64,000 nucleotides of DNA from Phycisphaeraceae bacterium. GTDB lineage: Bacteria > Planctomycetota > Phycisphaerae > Phycisphaerales > UBA1924. A model generated the notes under the pieces. That model made no database searches. It was not told the DNA's origin and saw nothing but the letters and a program-made list of their open reading frames with translations. Positions 9,324-18,452 of the stretch are shown here, one piece after another (within the stretch, counting starts at the first letter, position 1; every line of letters begins with the position of its first letter). Both the position numbers and the translations under genes were made by a program. The DNA is taken from positions 1,116,001 through 1,180,000 of the forward strand of contig JAHBWV010000001.1 of the NCBI GenBank assembly GCA_019636845.1, given 5' to 3'.

Positions 9324-11525
9324 ATGCCCCAGACGCCCGGCCGCTTCATTCTGAAGGCTCCCTTCATGCCGACGGGCGATCAGCCGACGGCCATCGCGTC
9401 CTTGGTGTCTCAGCTGCGCGAGGGCAAGCCCGCTGTCACGCTGCTCGGTGCGACCGGCACTGGCAAGACGTTCACGATGGCGAACGTCATCAAGGAACTT
9501 GGGCGACCGACGCTCATCATCAGCCACAACAAGACCCTTGCGGCCCAGCTCTACGAGGAGCTGCGCGACTTCTTCCCCGAGAACTCGGTCAACTACTTCG
9601 TCTCGTACTACGACTACTACCAGCCCGAGGCGTACATCCCCCAACGCGACATCTACATCGAGAAGGACGCCAGCCGCAACGACGATCTCGATCAGCTCCG
9701 CCTCGCGGCGACCAGCAACATCCTCTCGCGGCGCGACACCGTCGTCGTCGCCTCGGTCTCATGCATTTTCGGTCTCGGATCGCCACAGGCGTATGCGCAG
9801 CGCGTCCTGACCCTCTCGAAGGGATCCGAGATGCCGCGGCGCGAGCTCTTCCTCGCCCTCAACGCGATGCAATACCAGCGTGTGGAGGTCGAGTTCAAGC
9901 GGGGCACATATCGCGCGCGGGGCGACAGCATGGAGGTCTGGCCCGCGTACGAGAAGTTTGCCGTCCGCGTGGACTTCTTCGGATCGGAGATCGACCGTAT
10001 GGAGCTGATCAATCCGACGAGCGGCGAGATCATCGCCGAGGAACGCCAGTTCTTCCTGTTTCCCGCAGTGCACTACGTGATGCCGCAGGAGGAGTTGTCG
10101 GAGATCACGGCGGTGATCCGCAAGGACCTTGACGCCCGGGTGATGGAGCTTCGCTCCGAAGGGAAACTCCTCGAGGCCCAGCGGCTGATCGCGCGGACCA
10201 AGTACGACCTTGAGATGATCGACGAGGTCGGGTACTGCAACGGGATTGAAAACTACTCGAGGTACTTCGATGGCCGGACGCCCGGCGAAAGACCGTACAC
10301 GCTGATGGACTACTTCGACTTCGCGCCACCTGCTGACCAGCCCTCGGGTCCGTTCATCTCCGGCTCAGGACCTTCCGATGTCCCGACGCCTACGGCAGCT
10401 TCTGCAAGGCCGAACTACCGCGACTGGCTCCTCATCATCGATGAGAGCCACGTCACGATCCCGCAGGTCCGCGCCATGTACAACGGTGATCGCAACCGCA
10501 AGACGATCCTCGTCGAGCACGGGTTCCGGCTCCCGGCCGCACTCGACAATCGCCCACTGCGGTTCGAGGAGTTCGAGGCGATCGTCCCGCAGGTCATGTT
10601 CGTGAGTGCGACGCCTGCGCCCTACGAGCTGCAGCGCAGCGGCGGGGAGGTCGCCGAACAGGTCATCCGCCCGACGGGTCTTCTGGACCCGGAGATCACG
10701 GTGCTGCCCGCCGATGGTCAGGTGCCGGACCTCGTGCAAAGGTGCAAGGAGATCGCATCTCGTGGAGAGCGCGTGCTGGTCACTGCGCTCACGAAGCGTC
10801 TCTGCGAAGACCTGACGGTCTACCTCGACCAGCAGGGCCTGCGTGTGCGATACCTGCATAGCGAGATCGATACCTTGGAGCGCGTGACGATCCTGACGGA
10901 CCTACGCACAGGCGAGTTCGACGTGCTGGTTGGTGTCAATCTCCTGCGCGAGGGGCTGGACTTGCCCGAGGTCGCGTTCGTCGCGGTCCTCGACGCCGAC
11001 AAGGAAGGGTTCCTCCGGAGCGGAACATCTCTGATCCAGCAGATGGGCCGCGCGGCACGAAACGCCAACTCCCGCGTCGTCCTCTACGCTGACAAAATGA
11101 CCCCCGCCATGCAAGCCGCGATCGAAGAGACCGAGCGGAGGCGACGCAAGCAGATCGCCTATAACGTGGCGAACGGAATCGTTCCCACGACGGTTCGCAA
11201 GGCAATCAAGTCAGGGCTTCAGCAGGAACTCGCGGCACGTCGAGCCGCACGCGAAGCCGTCGTGACTTCAGAACCTGACTACGCCATCGAAGAACTCCTC
11301 AATACGGTCGAAGAGGAGATGCTCGAGGCCGCCGGCGAGATGGCCTTCGAGCGGGCAGCGGTACTCCGCGACCAGTCGCGAGCACTCAAGAGACTTCTCG
11401 AATCCGGGGGGGTGAGCCGGGTAAAGCGGTCCGAACTGGAACAGGCCATGTCGGGCAAACTCAAGCCGAAGAAGGCGGGCATGCCCGGTGCCCGTTCCGG
11501 CAAAAGGCCAACCAAGCGACGCTGA
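9324..11525 (+). CDS. uvrB: UvrB, excinuclease ABC subunit B
   Basis: UvrB is the helicase-like subunit that receives damaged DNA from UvrA and recruits UvrC. The 733-aa protein has Walker A GATGTGKTF (about residues 42-50), the damage-probing beta-hairpin YYDYYQPEAYIP, the DESHVTIPQ motif II, FVSATPAPYE, the GVNLLREGLDLPEV motif V and QQMGRAARN motif VI. The C-terminal UVR coiled coil is EEEMLEAAGEMAFERAA, followed by a Lys/Arg-rich tail. It includes a Pro/Ala-rich insertion near residue 345. It lies 30 bp after the permease gene. Confidence 0.97.
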   Translation: MPQTPGRFILKAPFMPTGDQPTAIASLVSQLREGKPAVTLLGATGTGKTFTMANVIKELGRPTLIISHNKTLAAQLYEELRDFFPENSVNYFVSYYDYYQPEAYIPQRDIYIEKDASRNDDLDQLRLAATSNILSRRDTVVVASVSCIFGLGSPQAYAQRVLTLSKGSEMPRRELFLALNAMQYQRVEVEFKRGTYRARGDSMEVWPAYEKFAVRVDFFGSEIDRMELINPTSGEIIAEERQFFLFPAVHYVMPQEELSEITAVIRKDLDARVMELRSEGKLLEAQRLIARTKYDLEMIDEVGYCNGIENYSRYFDGRTPGERPYTLMDYFDFAPPADQPSGPFISGSGPSDVPTPTAASARPNYRDWLLIIDESHVTIPQVRAMYNGDRNRKTILVEHGFRLPAALDNRPLRFEEFEAIVPQVMFVSATPAPYELQRSGGEVAEQVIRPTGLLDPEITVLPADGQVPDLVQRCKEIASRGERVLVTALTKRLCEDLTVYLDQQGLRVRYLHSEIDTLERVTILTDLRTGEFDVLVGVNLLREGLDLPEVAFVAVLDADKEGFLRSGTSLIQQMGRAARNANSRVVLYADKMTPAMQAAIEETERRRRKQIAYNVANGIVPTTVRKAIKSGLQQELAARRAAREAVVTSEPDYAIEELLNTVEEEMLEAAGEMAFERAAVLRDQSRALKRLLESGGVSRVKRSELEQAMSGKLKPKKAGMPGARSGKRPTKRR

Positions 11526-11642
11526 CAGGGGAACTCACGGGCGGGCGATAGGGGTAGATGCGATTCTCAATAGACCCAACCACGACCTCGGAAGTTGCTA
11601 AGATCAAGGATGGATGGGCAGCCAACATCTCGAGCGGGGTTT

Positions 11643-11897
11643 ATGAGGCGGCTGGCGCATTACTGCATCGGCCTTGCGATCGGTTTGGTTCTCCTCGGCT
11701 TCTTTCAGCAGCGACGCGCTGCCGAATGGAGCGCAAGGCAACAGGCACGCGAGGGCGTGGGAAATCAGAGTTCCGAGAGCGTCACACGCGCCGGGACACC
11801 GCAGATCCGAACCGAGGGTATTGGCCAGCCGTACGAGGATGCTGATTCCGGCGCAGCGACGAGTCCCGCAACTGCCGATCTCGCGGACTCAGAATGA
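11643..11897 (+). CDS. Small membrane-anchored protein, unknown
   Basis: The 84-aa predicted product begins MRRLAHYCIGLAIGLVLLGF, one positively charged residue cluster followed by a transmembrane helix, then a hydrophilic Ser/Thr/Ala-rich tail. ATG 11643 follows a purine-rich GAGCGGGG. It lies downstream of uvrB in the same direction, separated by 117 bp. No family is recognised; small single-helix proteins of this form often interact with envelope complexes, but nothing here shows that. It could be a chance frame. Confidence 0.45.
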   Translation: MRRLAHYCIGLAIGLVLLGFFQQRRAAEWSARQQAREGVGNQSSESVTRAGTPQIRTEGIGQPYEDADSGAATSPATADLADSE

Positions 11898-12081
11898 CGT
11901 CGAACTCATCCCTGCTTCGTCAGGTGATTCATTGGTTCGTTGCGACGGCTCGTGCAACAAAGGTGTCCGATCCTCGTTTGAGAAACAAGCAGGGAGGATC
12001 TCGCGGTTGCCAAGCTGGTCTGAGTGAGAGGCAAAGGCAACCCATTGCCGCCCACAGCAAGGATGCGGAGCACATACACAC

Positions 12082-13329
12082 ATGAATCGCAGCATCTCCA
12101 CAAACGCAGAAGGCCTGCGGCCCTCTCTCCTGCCACCCGAGGAAGCCGATGGACCCGTGCGCATCCTCTTCTTGAGCAGTCAGACGCTCGGCTTTGCCAC
12201 TCATTCACGCTCTTTCGAGGTCTACGCCGAGGCGAATCCCAGCGTTGATGCGGTTCATGTCCGACTCCGCCCGCCCGCCGTCATTCGTTCGCTCGGCAGG
12301 CAGGTGCCGGGAGCGGGCCGCTCCGGACTGGACTTCCACCGCTACCGATACACGCGACTCTGGGCACGCGAGATGAGGCGTTGGTTCAGAACTCGGCTTC
12401 CCCTCAATCGCTTCGATCTCGTGCACGTCATGACCCAGCACCAGGCACTGGCTCTCGCGTCGATCCCATATCCGACGCGTCCAGCCCTCGTGACGCAGAT
12501 CGACGCCACGACCGACCAGGAGTGCCGCGAGTTCGGAGCGACCCGACTCTGGAGGCGACCGGTCATCGCGTCTGAACGCCGCGTGTTCGCCGCATCATCG
12601 CTGATCTCGTGCTGGAGCACCTGGGCCGCAGACTCAGTTATCGAACATTACGGCGTCCCCGCTGGGCGGGTGATGGTCTCCAGGCCCGCACCCATCATCG
12701 CCCCGAACAGCTGCCGCCAGCCCGTCTCAAGAGGTGGCATGGTCCGCATCTGCTTTGTTGGCAACGCGTGGGAACGAAAGGGCGGTGATCGCCTCCTCCG
12801 TTGGCATCAGGCACGATGGAAGGATCGTGCCGAGTTGCACATGTTCGGCGAGGTGCCGGACGCGCCGCCAAATGCCCGCAACGTGATCCGTTACGGCCCC
12901 GTCCCACACGCCGAGCTCATGGACCTGCACCTGCCTCAGATGGACCTGCTCGTGATCCCCACCGTGCAGGACACGCTCTTGCTCGCAGGGATCGAGGCCG
13001 CATCGCGAGGCGTCCCCGTCGTGACCTCGCGACTCGCCGGCGTCTCCGAGACCGTACAGCACGGCGTCACCGGCCTCCTGTGCAAGCCGGGCGATGAGCG
13101 AGAGTTCGCTGATGCCGTGGAGTCCCTGCTCTCAAGTCCGGATCGACGCGCGGAAATGGGCCGCAACGCCGTTGAGTTCGTGCGGACCAACTGGAATGCC
13201 GACGTCTGGCATCCCATGTACATCGACACGCTCGTTGAAATCGCAAAGAGGCACCGGGCGATGGCGCGCCCAGCAGCATCGGGTAGAAAGCCGGGGTCGC
13301 ATCTGCCCGCTCCCGCAAGCGGGAGATAG
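12082..13329 (+). CDS. Glycosyltransferase family 4 (GT-B fold)
   Basis: The 415-aa protein transfers a sugar from a nucleotide donor to an unknown acceptor. The C-terminal half carries the GT4 hallmarks: [18 protein letters not shown] (start of the second Rossmann domain), [36 protein letters not shown] with the E-x7-E-like donor-binding site, [22 protein letters not shown] and an SPDRRAEMG helix. The N-terminal half has [14 protein letters not shown]. It stands alone, not within a polysaccharide cluster, and is convergent with the next gene. Confidence 0.85.
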   Translation: MNRSISTNAEGLRPSLLPPEEADGPVRILFLSSQTLGFATHSRSFEVYAEANPSVDAVHVRLRPPAVIRSLGRQVPGAGRSGLDFHRYRYTRLWAREMRRWFRTRLPLNRFDLVHVMTQHQALALASIPYPTRPALVTQIDATTDQECREFGATRLWRRPVIASERRVFAASSLISCWSTWAADSVIEHYGVPAGRVMVSRPAPIIAPNSCRQPVSRGGMVRICFVGNAWERKGGDRLLRWHQARWKDRAELHMFGEVPDAPPNARNVIRYGPVPHAELMDLHLPQMDLLVIPTVQDTLLLAGIEAASRGVPVVTSRLAGVSETVQHGVTGLLCKPGDEREFADAVESLLSSPDRRAEMGRNAVEFVRTNWNADVWHPMYIDTLVEIAKRHRAMARPAASGRKPGSHLPAPASGR

Positions 13330-13346
13330 GGACCCTCGGGCTGCAT

Positions 13347-13520
13347 TCAAACCAGCTTCGATCTGCTCAATCCGCGCGTGATCAAGCCCAGAAGAAGCAG
13401 AACCAGAAAGATCACGAAGAGGATCTTCGCGATCGATGCCGCAGCTCCCGCGAGCGTGCCGAATCCGAGGACCGCACACACAATCGCGATGACAAAGAAG
13501 ACCGCACACCAGTAGAGCAT
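13347..13520 (-). CDS. DUF1328 (YtjA-like) small membrane protein
   Basis: A 57-aa protein made of two hydrophobic helices ([20 protein letters not shown] and [17 protein letters not shown]) separated by GTLAGAAAS and ending in basic residues. This is the DUF1328/YtjA signature. Start ATG 13520 is chosen over upstream codons, which would add Arg-rich sequence unlike the family. Family function is unknown; it is often found near stress-related genes, and here it neighbours an entericidin-like lipoprotein in the same orientation. Confidence 0.85.
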   Translation of the reverse strand: MLYWCAVFFVIAIVCAVLGFGTLAGAAASIAKILFVIFLVLLLLGLITRGLSRSKLV

Positions 13521-13593
13521 GATGGGCTCCTGTGCTGTGTTGCTGTTGATGGATCGAGCCGCAACCACTCTCGCGATCCCCGCGGTCCCGAAC

Positions 13594-13734
13594 TCAATCA
13601 GCCGCGTCCTGGATCGCCTCGCCTGCTGACTCCATGTCCTTGCCGACACCCTTCATGGTGTTGCAGCCGGTCAGTCCGAGCGCAAACGCCGCTGCAAACG
13701 CCAATAGAACGCCTTTTACGTTGGGACGACGCAT
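13594..13734 (-). CDS. Entericidin EcnA/B-like small lipoprotein
   Basis: The 46-aa product has a signal peptide with lipobox LTGC (Cys24), then a short mature peptide [20 protein letters not shown], the entericidin pattern of glycine-punctuated amphipathic helix. ATG 13734 has GGAGG seven bases upstream. Entericidins are membrane lipoproteins linked to envelope stress; whether this one is toxic or an antidote cannot be told. It lies upstream of the DUF1328 gene in the same direction, a pairing seen in stress-inducible envelope loci. Confidence 0.8.
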   Translation of the reverse strand: MRRPNVKGVLLAFAAAFALGLTGCNTMKGVGKDMESAGEAIQDAAD

Positions 13735-13997
13735 ACTCCTGCCTCCATTCATGTGGCTTCGGTGCGATCTGCGCAAGTGCCACCTCTCTCCAAGAGGCAT
13801 TCGCTGCCCCCTCCGGCGCGCCCCGTCGCCTGGTTGGCGGCAGTTTGGGGGATTTTCCCAGCCACAGGACCTGCCTAGCATTTCTCGATTCTCGAGACTC
13901 GCTCCACCCGAGGTCGGGTGGCGTCCAAGATCACCGACGCTTTCTCTTGCCCGAGTTCAAGCAGCCGGTTTCAACGTCAGGGGCAGGTAGATGGCAT

Positions 13998-14375
13998 ATG
14001 AAGCTTTATGTCGGCAATCTCTCGTTCAACACGTCTGAGCAGCGCCTCCGCGAGATCTTCGAAGCGCACGGCGAAGTCCTCTCTGCGTCGCTCGTGATGG
14101 ATCGTGAGACCGGTCGTCCCCGTGGCTTCGGATTCGTCGAGATGAAGGACGATGGCGAGGCACGCAACGCGATCGAAGCCCTCAACGGTCAGAACATCGA
14201 TGGTCGCGATCTCACCGTCAACGAAGCCCGTCCCCGTGAGGACCGCGGCGGCGGCGGCGGCGGTCGCGGATTCGGCGGCGGCGGCGGCGGTCGTGGCTTC
14301 GGCGGCGGTGGTGGCGGCGGCCGTGGCGGCTACGGCGGCGGCGGAGGTGGTGGTGGCGGTCGTGGCGGCTGGTAA
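13998..14375 (+). CDS. RRM-domain, glycine-rich RNA-binding protein
   Basis: A 125-aa protein with one RNA recognition motif. RNP2 is LYVGNLSF (residues 3-10) and RNP1 is RGFGFVEM (about 43-50). A C-terminal tail of about 45 residues is almost purely Gly with Arg, Phe and Tyr. This is the bacterial/cyanobacterial Rbp type, generally cold- or stress-regulated RNA chaperones. ATG 13998 is the natural start; the upstream frame is not RRM-like. A strong intrinsic terminator follows. Confidence 0.93.
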   Translation: MKLYVGNLSFNTSEQRLREIFEAHGEVLSASLVMDRETGRPRGFGFVEMKDDGEARNAIEALNGQNIDGRDLTVNEARPREDRGGGGGGRGFGGGGGGRGFGGGGGGGRGGYGGGGGGGGGRGGW

Positions 14376-14424
14376 TCCCAACGCACACACTCGACCACTC
14401 TGACCGTACAAAGAATTGCACCAG

Positions 14425-14455
14425 CGGGCCGGGTTCTACCCGGCCCGTTGTATTT
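14425..14455 (+). terminator. Intrinsic terminator of the RRM gene
   Basis: Perfect 9-bp stem CGGGCCGGG (14425-14433) / CCCGGCCCG (14439-14447), loop TTCTA, followed by TTGTATTTC. It lies 50 nt past the RRM stop. Its core matches the hairpin at 30001-30026. Confidence 0.85.
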
Positions 14456-14583
14456 CAGCGGCGACAGTGCCGCGTAACAAACCCATCAGCTCAGTGCTCG
14501 TTCATTCCTGCCGCGCCTTGTCGCCGCACCTTCATTATTCCGAATGGACGGGATAACAGAGAGCGGAAATCCCCCAGGACCGC

Positions 14584-15261
14584 TCACCACGGAAGCGTCG
14601 TCCCGTCGTAGTTGAAGAACCTCCCGCTGTCAGCGGCAGTCAACCGGTCGATGAGTCGGATCAGGTGTCCCACGCTCTCATCCGGCTTCAACGGCGCGTT
14701 CGGTCCGCCCATGTCGGTCTGCACCCATCCCGGATGCACAACAACGCATGTGAATCCCTCACCCTTCAACTCATGGTGCATCGACACCGTCAGCATATTG
14801 ACGGCCGCCTTGCTCGCACGATACCCGTACGAACTGCCACCGGAGTTGTTGGTGATGCTGCCGAGCTGGCTCGACACCGTCACCACAAGTTTCCGCGAGC
14901 CCTTCCGAAGGTTCGGCAGCAGAGCCCTCGTCACCAGCACAGGCGCGATCGAGTTGATCGAGAACACTCGATGCAGTTCGGCAGCGTCGCACCGGGCCAG
15001 CGTCGAGCTGTCGCTCGAAACGCCCGCGTTGTTGATGAGCACATCGATCGATCGGTCGCCCACACGCTCCGGCAATGAGTCGATACTCTTCTGATCCGTA
15101 AGCTCAAGCGGCACCAACGAAGCCGCATGCTCGGCCCCGGCATCCACTTGTGCCACATCGCGCACCGAGCCCATCACGACATCGCCACGCCTCGACAACT
15201 GGCGAACGAATTCGAGCCCGAGCCCTCGGTTACTCCCCGTGACAAAGTAGGTGTGGGACAT
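14584..15261 (-). CDS. Short-chain dehydrogenase/reductase
   Basis: The 225-aa NAD(P)-dependent oxidoreductase has a cofactor motif TGSNRGLG (residues 8-15), LINNAG, a catalytic Ser in VTVSSQLGS and the YGYRASK active-site Tyr/Lys. TGSNRGLG with PGWVQTDMGG resembles the C-factor/carbonyl-reductase subgroup. ATG 15261 follows GAGGAG. Substrate is unknown. It stands alone and is divergent from a response regulator gene. Confidence 0.9.
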   Translation of the reverse strand: MSHTYFVTGSNRGLGLEFVRQLSRRGDVVMGSVRDVAQVDAGAEHAASLVPLELTDQKSIDSLPERVGDRSIDVLINNAGVSSDSSTLARCDAAELHRVFSINSIAPVLVTRALLPNLRKGSRKLVVTVSSQLGSITNNSGGSSYGYRASKAAVNMLTVSMHHELKGEGFTCVVVHPGWVQTDMGGPNAPLKPDESVGHLIRLIDRLTAADSGRFFNYDGTTLPW

Positions 15262-15577
15262 GCTCTCTCTCCTCAACGGATCGAACAGGACACCCCGTCC
15301 TGCGATCCGAACATGATCCTATCCGAATCCACCTCTCCTGGTCCGGCCGGACAATCCGCAAACTCTCACAAATACATGCCCACAACGGGGTCTTTCACAT
15401 GCGGATCTGTCATCCCAGCGACGCGAATTGATCAGCACGCCTGCCTGCTCGTTCTGTCTTGGCGGCTCTCTGGCGTAGCGACAGGTTGCTCGATTGAACA
15501 GGAACCGCGATGCATGAGCCGCCCGCACGGGCGCGTGCTGTCGCCTCGCACCCGCAGTGAAGGGAGTTCGACCGCTC
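15262..15577. other. Divergent intergenic region
   Basis: 316 bp between the SDR and the response regulator. It contains a perfect 12-bp palindrome GTCCGGCCGGAC at 15341-15352 that could be an operator. No clear promoter boxes are seen. Confidence 0.35.
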
Positions 15578-16258
15578 ATGGAACGAAACGGCACCCCACG
15601 GAAGCTCATCTCCGTCATGATCGTTGACGACCAGTTACTCATCAGGGACGCCATCGCGGCCATGCTCGAGAGCTCCGGACGATTCAAGGTCACCGATCTC
15701 CTCGAACGAGGCGATGATGCCCACGATGCCGCACGCCGCAGCACGCCTCAGATCGCCATCATCGATATCGAGATGCCGGGCCGATCTGCCTTTGACACCG
15801 CGCGAGCGATCCGGGCCTCGTCTCCTCAGACCAGAGTCGTCTTCCTCACGGGTCACGGACATCGTCGCTTCATGCAGGAAGCGGCAGATATCGGTGCCGC
15901 CGCATTCCTTGAGAAGAGCACGTCACCAGCCGATGTTCTCTACACCCTGGAGCGAGTCGGCAATGGCGAGCAGATCGGGATCCAACAGGAGCCAGATCCA
16001 GATGCTGGCCGTTTCGATCGGCTCTCACCCCGGGAGCTTGAAGTGCTCAAGTACATCGCGCAAGGACTGTCAACGCGAGAGATGGCGGAGGTGATGTTCC
16101 TCAGCCCGCGCACCGTCGAGCGCCATGTCGAGCGTCTGATGTCCCGCCTCGGAATCCGTGACAGACTCCGCCTCGCTCTGTACGCCTTCGCGGAGGGCAT
16201 CGCGACCGCTCCCAGAGTCGTCCACGTTCCTGTCGGCCATGAGTCGGCTCAGTGTTGA
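15578..16258 (+). CDS. NarL/LuxR-family response regulator
   Basis: The 226-aa protein is a two-component transcription regulator. The receiver shows VMIVDDQLLIRDA with the acidic pair, the phospho-acceptor Asp in AIIDIEMPG, FLTGH and EKSTSP (switch Lys). The output domain is a GerE/LuxR helix-turn-helix: LSPRELEVLKYIAQGLSTREMAE and SPRTVERHVERLMSRLGI. ATG 15578 follows GGGAG; an upstream in-frame GTG is less likely. No kinase is adjacent. A terminator lies 49 bp downstream. Confidence 0.93.
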   Translation: MERNGTPRKLISVMIVDDQLLIRDAIAAMLESSGRFKVTDLLERGDDAHDAARRSTPQIAIIDIEMPGRSAFDTARAIRASSPQTRVVFLTGHGHRRFMQEAADIGAAAFLEKSTSPADVLYTLERVGNGEQIGIQQEPDPDAGRFDRLSPRELEVLKYIAQGLSTREMAEVMFLSPRTVERHVERLMSRLGIRDRLRLALYAFAEGIATAPRVVHVPVGHESAQC

Positions 16259-16306
16259 TCCCGCAGAGCCCGATGCTCCTCTATGCAAGGATGGAGACTC
16301 GATCAG

Positions 16307-16341
16307 CAGCCCGACACATAGTCGGGCTGTGTTGTTTGTGG
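16307..16341 (+). terminator. Intrinsic terminator of the response regulator
   Basis: Perfect 9-bp stem CAGCCCGAC (16307-16315) / GTCGGGCTG (16321-16329), loop ACATA, then TGTTGTTTG. Confidence 0.75.
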
Positions 16342-16761
16342 CCATGCGAGTGCCGAAGCGACACTCAATCGGCCGCCCCCTTCGATGCAGGTTTCCCGTG
16401 GAGTACACGAACCTGCTGCTGCAAACCGCGATCGCATCGTGCATGCTTCGGTCGTCACGATTCAATCGTGTTGGCCGATGCCCATCTGCGGCAGGCAAGC
16501 GCGGATGTTCATAAAGCCCGTTCTCGCATGGTTTTATGCATCAATCCGAGCAAGTGCGCGTGAATTGCGCGAGGAGAGATCGCTCGGCGAGACCATGCGA
16601 CCAGAGATCCGACGCCCTGGTACTTCCGTCGCCAAAGCGCATGCTGAATGCATTACTTTGGCACTCAGGCGTGATATCATGGATTGCACAATCTTCAGCG
16701 CGAGCGGCTCATCCGAGAGCATCGCCGGCACTTCGAGGGGATTGACATGAAAGGAACTGTT
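16342..16761. other. Intergenic region upstream of the DUF11 gene
   Basis: About 420 bp with no supported gene. Several short frames exist but lack ribosome-binding sites. The AT content rises at 16640-16700, and this stretch probably contains the promoter of the DUF11 lipoprotein gene, but no boxes can be assigned with confidence. Confidence 0.4.
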
Positions 16762-18348
16762 ATGCGATTGAGCGGAGGTCTCAAGATTCTCGCCCTCTCA
16801 CTGGGCATGTGCGGCATGCTGATGGGCTGTCAGTCCAGCGGCTCGTCGTCCGGTTCGACCGGCAGTCTCTGGTACGAGCGCGACGATTCCGGACGCGCCC
16901 CGGCTCCGAAGCCCGTCTCCGAGCCCGTCAAGACTTCCGCTCCGGCCAAGCCCTCGTCGGCGAACGCCGTCTATTACCCGACAGGGCATGAGCACAACGC
17001 GGCTTTGCTCGTCGAGCGTATGTACCCGAGCGAAGTCGTCGCGGGCCAGCCCTTCGAGTACTCGATCAAGGTCACCAACGTCAGCCCGACCACGCTCGAC
17101 AACGTCGTAGTCGACGAGGTCCTCCCCACGGGCTTCACCTTCACCAGCTCCACACCCGACGGCGCACGCCGCGACGGTGGCGTGATGTCCTACAACCTCG
17201 GCTCGTTCTCTCCTGGCCAGAGCAAGACGATCACCATCAAGGGCAACGCGGGCGGTGCGGGCACGATCGAGTCCTGCGCCCGTGTGTACTACACCCTGCC
17301 CGTCTGCCAGACGATCAACGTGGTTGCGCCGGCACTCCAAGTCACGAAGACCGCGCCGAGCGAGGTCCTTTACTGTGACACCATCCCCGTCAAGATCGTC
17401 GTCACCAACACCGGCACCGGCGTTGCCCGCTCGGTCGTTGTGAAGGACGAACTCCCCGCTGGCCTGAAGACCACCGATGGCAAGTCGGTCGTCGAGCTCG
17501 CCGCCGGCGACCTCGGCGCGGGCCAGAGCAAGGAGTTCGCCATGACCCTCAAGGCGGACAAGACCGGCTCTTACCGCAACTCCGCCTCAGCCGCGTCCTC
17601 CAACGGACTCAGCGCCAAGTCGAACGAGACCACCACCGTGGTCCGTCAGCCCGTGCTCGAGATCGCCAAGAAGGGACCCGCACGCCTCTTCGCAGGCCGT
17701 CCGGTCACCTTCGAGATCACCGTCTCCAACAAGGGCGACGCCGCCGCTGCCAGCACCGTCATCGAGGATCCCATCCCCGCCGGCGCAACCTTCGTGAGCG
17801 CGACCGACGGCGGCACGCTCGTCGGCAACACCGTTCAGTGGAACGTTGGTTCTCTGGCCGCGGGCGCGTCCAAGACCGTCAGCGTCACCATGAATGTCCC
17901 GAGCATCGGCACCATCCGAAACGTCGCAACAGCCAAGGCGACCTGTGCCAACCCCGTCTCCGCTGAGGCGGGCACCGAGTTCGCCGGTATCCCGGCCATC
18001 CTCCTCGAAGTTGTCGATAACCCCGACCCCGTCGAGGTTGGCGGCCAGACCACCTACACCATCATCGCGACCAACCAGGGCTCGCTGGCTGGTACCAACA
18101 TCCGGATCGTCTCCACACTCGAGGACGAGATGGCATTCGTCTCTGCCGGTGGAGCGACAAACGCGACAGTCAGCGGCAAGACCGTGACCTTCGCGCCGCT
18201 CGCCTCGCTCGCCCCCGGAGCCAGCGCAACGTGGACCGTTGTCGTTCGCGCCGTCGCCGATGGAGACGTCCGCTTCACGACTCAGATGACCAGCGATCAG
18301 CTGACCCGCCCCGTGCAGGAGAACGAGGCCACGAACTTCTACCGCTGA
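16762..18348 (+). CDS. DUF11-repeat lipoprotein (OmcB-like)
   Basis: A cell-surface lipoprotein of 528 aa. The signal peptide ends in the lipobox LMGC, followed by a Ser/Gly linker and a Pro/Lys-rich segment. Four DUF11 beta-sandwich repeats then follow, each with a strand like YSIKVTNVSPTTLDNVVV, a D-x-LP-x-G motif (DEVLPTGFTF, DELPAGLKT, DPIPAGATFV) and a GSLAAGASKT-type turn. Such repeats occur in planctomycete and chlamydial envelope proteins. ATG 16762 has AAAGGA upstream; ATG 16747 is also possible. A terminator follows. Confidence 0.88.
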   Translation: MRLSGGLKILALSLGMCGMLMGCQSSGSSSGSTGSLWYERDDSGRAPAPKPVSEPVKTSAPAKPSSANAVYYPTGHEHNAALLVERMYPSEVVAGQPFEYSIKVTNVSPTTLDNVVVDEVLPTGFTFTSSTPDGARRDGGVMSYNLGSFSPGQSKTITIKGNAGGAGTIESCARVYYTLPVCQTINVVAPALQVTKTAPSEVLYCDTIPVKIVVTNTGTGVARSVVVKDELPAGLKTTDGKSVVELAAGDLGAGQSKEFAMTLKADKTGSYRNSASAASSNGLSAKSNETTTVVRQPVLEIAKKGPARLFAGRPVTFEITVSNKGDAAAASTVIEDPIPAGATFVSATDGGTLVGNTVQWNVGSLAAGASKTVSVTMNVPSIGTIRNVATAKATCANPVSAEAGTEFAGIPAILLEVVDNPDPVEVGGQTTYTIIATNQGSLAGTNIRIVSTLEDEMAFVSAGGATNATVSGKTVTFAPLASLAPGASATWTVVVRAVADGDVRFTTQMTSDQLTRPVQENEATNFYR

Positions 18349-18393
18349 TCTCGCAAGAGAGCACGGTCGTTCTTCAGCAGTTGAAGCTTCTAC

Positions 18394-18425
18394 AGCCGCC
18401 CCGCTCACCCGGGGCGGCTGTCTTT
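18394..18425 (+). terminator. Intrinsic terminator after the DUF11 gene
   Basis: 9-bp stem AGCCGCCCC (18394-18402) / GGGGCGGCT (18411-18419), then GTCTTTAT. No T run follows on the minus strand, so it acts rightward. Confidence 0.75.
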
Positions 18426-18452
18426 ATACCGAGCCGCTGCCAAGAACCCTGG

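Noticed and set aside
8403-9644. Minus-strand 413-codon frame over the FtsX permease and uvrB
   Set aside because: It spans two well-supported plus-strand genes and has no recognisable domain.
13310-13326. CTCCCGC/GCGGGAG inverted repeat at the glycosyltransferase end
   Set aside because: Two-base loop, inside the coding region and no T run, so not a terminator.
16650-16685. TTGGCAC followed by GTGATATCAT before the DUF11 gene, sigma-54-like
   Set aside because: The -12 GC element is absent and the spacing to a sigma-70 -10 box is wrong.
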